From assembly GCA_902621165.1 (NCBI GenBank), contig CACNKX010000002.1, positions 124,001 through 188,000 of the forward strand: 64,000 nucleotides of DNA, read 5' to 3'. This document shows positions 57,246 through 64,000 of the stretch, piece by piece. Origin of the DNA: an uncultured Alphaproteobacteria bacterium (GTDB lineage Bacteria; Pseudomonadota; Alphaproteobacteria; HIMB59; GCA-002718135). A program made the position numbers and the translations under genes. Within the stretch, counting starts at the first letter, position 1; each line of letters starts with the position of its first letter. Below the pieces are notes generated by a model. That model worked only from the letters and a program-made list of their open reading frames with translations. It did no database searches and was not told where the DNA came from.

Positions 57246-58568
57246 ATGTTTACTACAAAAAAAAGGACTTTTAATCAACATGATAATGAAAAAGAGAGTT
57301 TTTATAAATTTTCAGCACCTAATTTTCCTAATCAAATTAAATTAAATGATAATATTTCAACTGATGTATGTATTATTGGAGGTGGTTTAACAGGTATTTC
57401 TTCAGCATTAAATTTATCTAATCAAGGTTTATCAATAACGATTTTGGAAGCAAATAAAGTTGGATCTGGTGCTTCTGGTAGGAATGGCGGTCAACTAGGA
57501 ATTGGAATGAGAAAAGACCAATTTTATTTAGAAAAAAAATTTGGTATTGAAAAAGCAAAATTTTTTTGGAAAGTTGGATTAGATGCTGTTTCTAATGTAG
57601 TTAATTTAATTAAAAAATACAAAATTGACTGTGCACTTAGACAAGGTGTTCTTCATGTAGGCAACACAAAAAAAGATTATAAATATTTTCAAGATGAAAT
57701 TGAGCATATGCAGAAGAATTATAATTATAATAATTATGAATACTTTGACCATAATTCAATAAGAGATGAAGTTAATAGTGACAGATATTTTTCTGGAATG
57801 CTTTTAGAGGATTCTTATCATTTAAACCCATTAAAACTGACATATGGTTTAGCAGAACAGTGTTTAGCTAATGGTATAGATATATATGAAAATTCTCCGG
57901 CTGATAAAATTGTTGATAATCAAAAAGAAGTTATAATTCACTCTGGAAAAAATATTATTAAAGCAAAGAAAGTAATTATTGGTTGCAATGGCTATCTTGA
58001 CAATCTTTTAGGATCAAAGAGAAATTATTTTATGCCTATAAATAATTATATTATTGCAACAGAACCTCTCGGAAAAGATCTCGCAAGTAAATTAATCAAA
58101 AGAAATTGTGGCGTAATAGATTCTAGATTTATGATTGATTATTATAGATTTTCAGAAGACTACAGACTTCTTTTTGGTGGACCTGAAACAATTACATCTC
58201 ATTTTGTAAAAGACGCAAAGAGTTTTGTCTCAAATCGAATGTATAAAGTTTTTCCTGAATTAAAAAAATTTAAAATTGAATTTTCTTGGGGAGGTACATT
58301 GGCAATATCGATTAATAGATTGCCTATCTTTGGAACTATAATGAATCAAAAGTTATATTATGCTCATGCTTACTCTGGGCATGGGTTAGCTATGAGTATT
58401 ATGGGAGGAAAAATGGTAGCTGAAAAAATTTTAAATAAATCAAATAATTTTGATATGTTTGAGCAAATTAATCATTTTAAAATTCCAGGTGGCAACATGT
58501 TTAGAAGACCATTGTATTCTTCAGCCATTATTTATTATAGGTTAATGGATTATTTAAATAGATTGTAA
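57246..58568 (+). CDS. puuB: FAD-dependent oxidoreductase, gamma-glutamylputrescine oxidase-like
   Basis: VCIIGGGLTGISSALNLSNQGLSITILEANKVGSGASGRNGGQLGIG; YAHAYSGHGLAMSIMGGKMVAE. Confidence 0.85.
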   Translation: MFTTKKRTFNQHDNEKESFYKFSAPNFPNQIKLNDNISTDVCIIGGGLTGISSALNLSNQGLSITILEANKVGSGASGRNGGQLGIGMRKDQFYLEKKFGIEKAKFFWKVGLDAVSNVVNLIKKYKIDCALRQGVLHVGNTKKDYKYFQDEIEHMQKNYNYNNYEYFDHNSIRDEVNSDRYFSGMLLEDSYHLNPLKLTYGLAEQCLANGIDIYENSPADKIVDNQKEVIIHSGKNIIKAKKVIIGCNGYLDNLLGSKRNYFMPINNYIIATEPLGKDLASKLIKRNCGVIDSRFMIDYYRFSEDYRLLFGGPETITSHFVKDAKSFVSNRMYKVFPELKKFKIEFSWGGTLAISINRLPIFGTIMNQKLYYAHAYSGHGLAMSIMGGKMVAEKILNKSNNFDMFEQINHFKIPGGNMFRRPLYSSAIIYYRLMDYLNRL

Positions 58569-59486
58569 TTACTTAATTGCTCTTCTTAATCTGTCATTTA
58601 TAGTTTTTCCAAGCCCTTTATCAGGTATTTCTACTACAGCAATTTTTTTGCATCTACTTTGATCTAATTTATGAAGATAATGGTAAAAATTTTTTGCTGC
58701 TTCATTTAAATTTTTTTTATTACTCAAATTTAAATTAATTATTTTAGATTTTAATTTATTATTGCCAAAATTTAATAAACCTTCATTTTTTAGTATTCTC
58801 TTAGCATTCATTCTTATTGGCTTTAAAGTTGAGTAATGTTTTTTTAAATTACCAGGAGAAATAGATGATTTCTTTTTAATTTTTACTTTTGCATATTTAT
58901 TTAGATCTTCTACAGTTATGCTGCCATATCTTAATACTTCAATTTCATTATTGGTATCAATTCTAACAACTGTGGACTCTAGTCCATGAGAAGACTGTTT
59001 ATCTTTTAAAACAAATATTTTTTTTACTAGAATAGGATCAATATCCATAATATTGGTTACGGAAGTTCTTTCTGACAGATTAGCACTAGGGGCTGCAATA
59101 GGTAGGTCAAATAAAGTAATTAATTTTTTAGCCAATTTATTACCGGGAATTCTGCAGCCAACTAAAGTTGAGTTGTTAGAGACTAATTTTGATATTTTAG
59201 AATTTTTCTTTTTTTTTAATATTATTGTCAAAGGACCAGGCCAGAATTTTGAACCTAATTTTTTTTCAAATTTATTTAAAATAAAATATTTTTCTATTTG
59301 TTTAATACTTTTAAAGTGACAGATAATTGGATTACTTCGTGGTCTTTTTTTTACTTTAAAAATAGATTTTACAGCCTCATCATTTGTTGCATCTGCTCCA
59401 AGACCAAATACTGTTTCTGTGGGAAATATTACAAGTTCTCCACTGCTTAATAAATTTTTTGCAATATCTAACTTATTTTTTTTCAT
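58569..59486 (-). CDS. L-threonylcarbamoyladenylate synthase (Sua5/YwlC type)
   Basis: VIFPTETVFGLGADATND, KKRPRSNPIICHF, APSANLSERTSVT, C-terminal Sua5 linker SPGNLKKHYSTLKP. Confidence 0.92.
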   Translation of the reverse strand: MKKNKLDIAKNLLSSGELVIFPTETVFGLGADATNDEAVKSIFKVKKRPRSNPIICHFKSIKQIEKYFILNKFEKKLGSKFWPGPLTIILKKKKNSKISKLVSNNSTLVGCRIPGNKLAKKLITLFDLPIAAPSANLSERTSVTNIMDIDPILVKKIFVLKDKQSSHGLESTVVRIDTNNEIEVLRYGSITVEDLNKYAKVKIKKKSSISPGNLKKHYSTLKPIRMNAKRILKNEGLLNFGNNKLKSKIINLNLSNKKNLNEAAKNFYHYLHKLDQSRCKKIAVVEIPDKGLGKTINDRLRRAIK

Positions 59487-59543
59487 ATTTTTTTATAAAA
59501 TGTTTCCATCTATCTTTAAAATAGTTATTATCAATACTTGTAT

Positions 59544-60176
59544 ATGGGAAAAGTTATAGCATTTTCGAATCAAAAAGGTGGTTCAGGTAAATCGACTCTT
59601 TCAGCAAATTTATCAGTTTTGTGGAGTAATAGTGGTTACAAAGTAGCTGTTATAGATGCTGATGCACAAAAAAGTCTATCATATTGGCTTGAAGCAAGAA
59701 AATCTTATTATGGTGAAGATGATATTGGAATAACTCAATTAAATTTTGATATAAGAAATTTAATAGATGAAATTAAAGCCATAAAAAGAAAGTACGATTT
59801 TATAATAATTGATAGCCCTCCATCTATAACTTTTGAAACAATGCAGGTTGTAAAAGCTTCTGATAGGGTATTTGTTCCAGTACAACCAAGTCCAGTAGAC
59901 TTAATGGCTACACTTCCTTTTTTAAAAATTGCAAAACAAGAAAGAAAAAATCCAATAATTATTCTTAATAGAGTGATGCCGAGAGCAAAATTAACTGACG
60001 CAATGATTTTGCGTTTAAGATATGCTGGTGCTAAAATTGCTCGCTCCCGACTGTCTAGCAAAGTATTATTTGCAGAAACATTCTCAGTTGGAAGGGGTGT
60101 AGTAGATATAAGTATTACATCAGATGCTTCAAAAGAAATAATTAATGTTGGAAACGAAATTTTAAGAAATTTCTAA
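59544..60176 (+). CDS. ParA-family ATPase (orphan)
   Basis: MGKVIAFSNQKGGSGKSTLSANLSVLWSNSGYKVAVIDADAQKSLSYW deviant Walker A. Confidence 0.9.
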   Translation: MGKVIAFSNQKGGSGKSTLSANLSVLWSNSGYKVAVIDADAQKSLSYWLEARKSYYGEDDIGITQLNFDIRNLIDEIKAIKRKYDFIIIDSPPSITFETMQVVKASDRVFVPVQPSPVDLMATLPFLKIAKQERKNPIIILNRVMPRAKLTDAMILRLRYAGAKIARSRLSSKVLFAETFSVGRGVVDISITSDASKEIINVGNEILRNF

Positions 60177-60180
60177 CTTA

Positions 60181-61479
60181 ATGTCTGATATCACAACTGT
60201 TATACTTGCCGCAGGCAATAGTACGAGATTTAAAGCAAGTAAATCAAAACTTGTTTATCCATTATGTGGGCTACCAATTGTTTCACATATTTTTAATACT
60301 GCAAAAAAAATATCAGGTAAAAATATATTAATTGTATGTAATGATAAGAATAAAGAAGAATTAGAGTTAATATTAAATACTTCAAAGTTAGTTGTTCAAA
60401 AAAAACAAAAAGGAACTGCCGATGCAATTGAGCAAGTTAAAAAATATGTTAAATCAAAAAATATTTTAATTTTATTTGGAGATACACCTTTGGTTGAGGT
60501 AAAAGATATTAGAAAGTTAGTTAATAAATTTAAAACAAGTAAAGCTAAAGCCTCATTAATTGCATTTAATACTTTAAAACCACATGGTTATGGAAGGTTA
60601 TTGTTAAATAATAAGTATGTTGAAGAAATAGTAGAGCAAATCAATTTAAAACCTGAGCAAAAAAAAATTAATTTATGTAATTCTGGTATTTTAATAGCAA
60701 ATACAAAATTGTTATTTGATAATTTAAAAAATATAAAAGAAAACAAAATCAAAAAAGAAAGATACCTTCCTGATATTTGCAAAATTTTTTCAAAAAAAAA
60801 TATTCCTATAAATTACATTGAGTGTAAAGAAGAAACAATGTTAGGCATAAATACTTTGGAAGATTTTAATGTTGTTCAAAATATCTTGCAAAAAAAATAT
60901 ATTAAAAATTTTATAAAAAATGGAGTCAATTTTTTGAAACCCAATACTTGTTATTTAAGCTACGACACAAAAATTGAACCGACTGTAACGATAGAAAGCA
61001 ATGTTACTATTAAAAATAATACTCAAATTAAAAAAGGAACAATTATTAAAAGTAATTCTTACTTAGAGGGATCTTTAATTGAAGAAAACTGCATAATAGG
61101 ACCAAGTGCTAGAATTAGGCCAGTATCATTTATTGGTATGAATTCAAAAATTGGAAATTTTGTTGAGATTAAAAATTCTAAAATAGGTAAACACGTTGCC
61201 ATATCGCACTTATCATATGTAGGAGACACTATATTAGGTAATAAAGTAAATATTGGCGCTGGAACAATTACTTGTAATTATGATGGTAAAAAGAAACAAA
61301 AAACAATTATTGAAGATAATGTTTTTGTCGGATCAAACTCATCGTTAGTTGCTCCATTAATTATTAAGAAAAATTCTAAAATTGGAGCTGGTAGTGTAAT
61401 TACAAAAAATATACCTAATAATTCCCTAGCTTTGGAGAGATCAGATCTTAAAATTCTAAGAAATAAAAGGTCAAAATAA
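60181..61479 (+). CDS. glmU: Bifunctional GlcNAc-1-P uridyltransferase / glucosamine-1-P acetyltransferase
   Basis: TVILAAGNSTRFKASKSKLVYPLCGLPI; QKKQKGTADAIEQ; left-handed beta-helix NIGAGTITCNYDGKKKQKTIIEDNVFVGSNSSLVAPL. Confidence 0.95.
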   Translation: MSDITTVILAAGNSTRFKASKSKLVYPLCGLPIVSHIFNTAKKISGKNILIVCNDKNKEELELILNTSKLVVQKKQKGTADAIEQVKKYVKSKNILILFGDTPLVEVKDIRKLVNKFKTSKAKASLIAFNTLKPHGYGRLLLNNKYVEEIVEQINLKPEQKKINLCNSGILIANTKLLFDNLKNIKENKIKKERYLPDICKIFSKKNIPINYIECKEETMLGINTLEDFNVVQNILQKKYIKNFIKNGVNFLKPNTCYLSYDTKIEPTVTIESNVTIKNNTQIKKGTIIKSNSYLEGSLIEENCIIGPSARIRPVSFIGMNSKIGNFVEIKNSKIGKHVAISHLSYVGDTILGNKVNIGAGTITCNYDGKKKQKTIIEDNVFVGSNSSLVAPLIIKKNSKIGAGSVITKNIPNNSLALERSDLKILRNKRSK

Positions 61480-61525
61480 TATTACTTGTTTCATAATATA
61501 TATGGGTTTATGAGCTTTCTAAATT

Positions 61526-62899
61526 ATGAGCGAAAAATGGTCACCTAAAACTTGGAGAAATAAACATGCTCTTCACATGCCAAAATATCTGAATGAAGAT
61601 CATTTAAACAAAACTCTAAATAAAATCTCTAAATATCCACCTTTAGTTTTTGCAGGAGAGGCTAGGCTATTAAAAAAGAAACTTTCCGAAGTTGCAAATG
61701 GAAATGCCTTTTTATTACAAGGTGGTGATTGTGCAGAAAGTTTTGCAGATTTTCATCCAGATAATATTAGAGATACATTTAAAGTTATTTTACAAATGGC
61801 TGTTGTTTTGACTTTTGGTGCTTCTTGTCCAATTGTTAAAGTAGGAAGAATTGCTGGACAATTTGCTAAGCCAAGATCGTCTGCTACAGAGACAATCAAT
61901 GATTTAGAACTTGAGTCATATAAAGGTGATATAATTAATGGAATTGATTTCAATCAAAAAGATAGAGATCCTGATCCAGATAGATTGATTCAGGCTTATA
62001 ATCAGTCTGCATCAACACTAAATTTATTAAGAGCCTTTTCTCAAGGGGGTTTTGCGAATTTAAATAAAATACATCAATGGAACCTAAATTTTGTTAAAGG
62101 TGAGAATGCTGCTAAATTTAGGGAGATATCTTCAAGAATTGATGAATGCTTATCATTTATGGAAGCATGTGGAATAAATGGCAACAGTGTAAGACAATTA
62201 AATGAAACTGACTTCTTTACAAGTCATGAAGCTTTACTTCTTCAATATGAAGAAGCATTAACGAGGATAGATAGTACCTCAGGTAAGTGGTACGATGTTT
62301 CAGCTCACATGTTATGGGTGGGTGATAGAACACGACAACTTGATGGAGCACATATTGAATTTTTAAGAGGTATTGAGAACCCTATAGGTATTAAAGTGGG
62401 TCCAAGCACAAAGACAGAAGAACTTTTAAAGATATTAGATGTATTGAATCCAAATAATGAAGCTGGAAAAATAACACTCATATGTAGAATGGGTCATGAA
62501 AAAGTTACTGGAATACTTCCAAAAATAATTAAGTCAGTAAATTCAGCTGGTAAAAATGTTGTTTGGACCTGTGATCCAATGCATGGAAACACTATAAAAT
62601 CTAACACAGGTTTTAAAACTAGGCCATTAAAAGATATAATTTATGAAATTCAGCAATTTTTTCAAATTCATAAAAGTGAAGGAACTTATCCTGGCGGTGT
62701 CCATTTAGAAATGACCGGTCAAGATGTTACAGAATGTATGGGAGGTCTACAAGAAATAACTGATGAAGATCTCAAAAATAGATATCATACATATTGTGAT
62801 CCGAGACTTAATGCCTCACAATCCCTAGAATTGGCTTTTTTACTATCAGATTTTTTAAAAGAAGAAAAATTGCTCTCAAAGCAATCTTCAAATTTATAA
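61526..62899 (+). CDS. Class II 3-deoxy-7-phosphoheptulonate synthase
   Basis: WSPKTWRNKHALHMPKY, LQGGDCAESFADF, VWTCDPMHGNTIKS, GGVHLEMTGQDVTECMGG. Confidence 0.96.
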   Translation: MSEKWSPKTWRNKHALHMPKYLNEDHLNKTLNKISKYPPLVFAGEARLLKKKLSEVANGNAFLLQGGDCAESFADFHPDNIRDTFKVILQMAVVLTFGASCPIVKVGRIAGQFAKPRSSATETINDLELESYKGDIINGIDFNQKDRDPDPDRLIQAYNQSASTLNLLRAFSQGGFANLNKIHQWNLNFVKGENAAKFREISSRIDECLSFMEACGINGNSVRQLNETDFFTSHEALLLQYEEALTRIDSTSGKWYDVSAHMLWVGDRTRQLDGAHIEFLRGIENPIGIKVGPSTKTEELLKILDVLNPNNEAGKITLICRMGHEKVTGILPKIIKSVNSAGKNVVWTCDPMHGNTIKSNTGFKTRPLKDIIYEIQQFFQIHKSEGTYPGGVHLEMTGQDVTECMGGLQEITDEDLKNRYHTYCDPRLNASQSLELAFLLSDFLKEEKLLSKQSSNL

Positions 62900-62920
62900 A
62901 TTTTTATTTATATATACCCT

Positions 62921-63661
62921 ATGAATTCAAAAGACAAAATTGCATATATTTCTAGTTGGATTAAAGATTATGCTTTATCCATAAATAAAAATCAAATCAC
63001 TCTAGTAATAGGAGTGTCAGGTGGAGTTGACTCAGCTCTTACTAGCACATTATGTGCTCGTACTGGTTTAAATACTATCGCTGTTTCAATGCCTATTAAA
63101 CAAAATTCATCACAACATGACTTAAGTTTAAGACATCTAGAGTTTTTAAAGCAAAATTACCCAAATGTTGAAACTAAAATAGTTGAATTAGATAATGTTT
63201 TTAAAACTTTTCAAAATACGATGCAAAATTTTGATAGTGAGTTAGCTTTTGCAAATTCAAGATCTAGACTGAGAATGGTAACGCTATACCAAATAGCTCA
63301 AAGTAATAATGGTATAGTTGTTGGTACTGGAAATAAAGTTGAAGATTTTGGTGTTGGATTTTATACAAAATATGGTGATGGAGGAGTAGACATATCACCA
63401 ATAGCAGATTGTACTAAAACTGAGGTATGGGAATTAGCTGAAGAAATTGGGGTTATAAAAGATATTATTAGCGCAGCACCGACAGATGGTTTATGGGATG
63501 ATAGTAGAAACGATGAAAGTCAACTAGGTCTTTCGTATAAGCAATTAGAAGAAGCAATGGAAAATAAGTCTAGTGAATATTACAGTAGATACGAAGAAAT
63601 AAGAAAGCCAAATCTTCATAAAATGAATCCTATTCCCGTTTGCGAAATTCCCAAAGAATAA
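62921..63661 (+). CDS. nadE: NAD+ synthase
   Basis: LVIGVSGGVDSALTSTLC PP-loop; VVGTGNKVEDFGVGFYTKYGDGGVDISPIADCTKTEVWELAEEIG. Confidence 0.94.
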   Translation: MNSKDKIAYISSWIKDYALSINKNQITLVIGVSGGVDSALTSTLCARTGLNTIAVSMPIKQNSSQHDLSLRHLEFLKQNYPNVETKIVELDNVFKTFQNTMQNFDSELAFANSRSRLRMVTLYQIAQSNNGIVVGTGNKVEDFGVGFYTKYGDGGVDISPIADCTKTEVWELAEEIGVIKDIISAAPTDGLWDDSRNDESQLGLSYKQLEEAMENKSSEYYSRYEEIRKPNLHKMNPIPVCEIPKE

Positions 63662-63662
63662 T

Positions 63663-64000
63663 ATGAAGTGTAGGTTTGCTCCGAGCCCTACAGGAAAAAT
63701 ACATATAGGTAATGCTAGATCAGCAATTTTGAATTGGATTTTTTGTAAAAAAAATCAAGGTGAGTTTGTATTAAGAATTGATGATACTGATGCCAATAGG
63801 AGTATTAAAGAATTTGAGGAAAGCATCAAAGATGATCTTACATGGCTTGGATTAAATTGGAGTTATACTTTTAATCAATCATCCAGAAAAAATATTTACA
63901 ATGAGAAAATCCAAATTCTAAAACAAAAGAAAAGACTTTATCCATGTTTTGAAACAGAAGAGGAATTAGCTTTAAAGAAAAAATCTCTCCTATCCTCTGG
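63663..64000 (+). CDS. gltX: Glutamyl-tRNA synthetase, 3'-truncated by window edge (absent from ORF track)
   Basis: Hand translation MKCRFAPSPTGKIHIGNARSAILNWIFCKKNQGEFVLRIDDTDANRS; HIGH-equivalent HIGN and IDDTD motifs. Confidence 0.93.
   Translation, partial: MKCRFAPSPTGKIHIGNARSAILNWIFCKKNQGEFVLRIDDTDANRSIKEFEESIKDDLTWLGLNWSYTFNQSSRKNIYNEKIQILKQKKRLYPCFETEEELALKKKSLLSS

Noticed and set aside
59544-60176. Chromosome or plasmid partition locus based on the ParA gene
   Set aside because: No adjacent ParB or parS-like repeats; flanking genes are housekeeping, so treated as an orphan ParA-family ATPase.
1-64000. Search for CRISPR arrays, tRNA/rRNA genes, IS elements, prophage and defence systems
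   Set aside because: No regularly spaced repeats, cloverleaf-like noncoding blocks, transposase/integrase or phage structural genes were recognised; nearly all sequence is accounted for by metabolic genes.

Overview
AT-rich bacterial chromosome segment, most likely from a low-GC marine alphaproteobacterium (SAR11/HIMB59/AEGEAN-169-like by gene content; an inference, not a placement). The window is almost fully coding. It reads as four blocks. (1) 1-17.4 kb: a surface-polysaccharide locus with a nucleotide-sugar dehydrogenase, a GDP-mannose 3,5-epimerase-like protein, glycosyltransferases, complete rfbA/C/D/B, a branched/modified-sugar module, a CapD/WbpM-type dehydratase and a UDP-glucuronate epimerase; an mmsA-like gene is embedded in it. 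(2) 17.4-44.4 kb: a catabolic block with a BBOX/TmpA-type 2OG oxygenase, aldehyde dehydrogenases, two GMC oxidoreductases, a DmdA-like and a second GcvT-fold protein, a homocysteine methyltransferase-family protein, a transthyretin/HIUase-like protein, a TPP enzyme, an FMN hydroxyacid oxidase and a Dpp-type ABC importer. (3) 44.4-58.6 kb: an ScfR/RamB-type regulator, a carnitine-to-betaine cluster (cdhA/B/C-like), an HD-domain protein with a mixed-valent diiron oxygenase-like ligand pattern, and a polyamine island (aguA, aguB, potFGHI, puuA, puuB). (4) 58.6-64 kb: housekeeping genes (tsaC/sua5, orphan parA-like, glmU, class II DAHP synthase, nadE, start of gltX). The most notable non-annotated signals are: an unlisted 59-aa ORF divergent from the ScfR-type regulator, with tandem TGTAAA motifs at 9-bp spacing abutting both divergent start codons; perfect hairpins directly downstream of both ABC solute-binding-protein genes; a 10-bp inverted repeat and a leader hairpin in the divergent dpp promoter; and a possible ATT start codon for dppB. 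No rRNA, tRNA, CRISPR array, transposase or prophage genes were seen.
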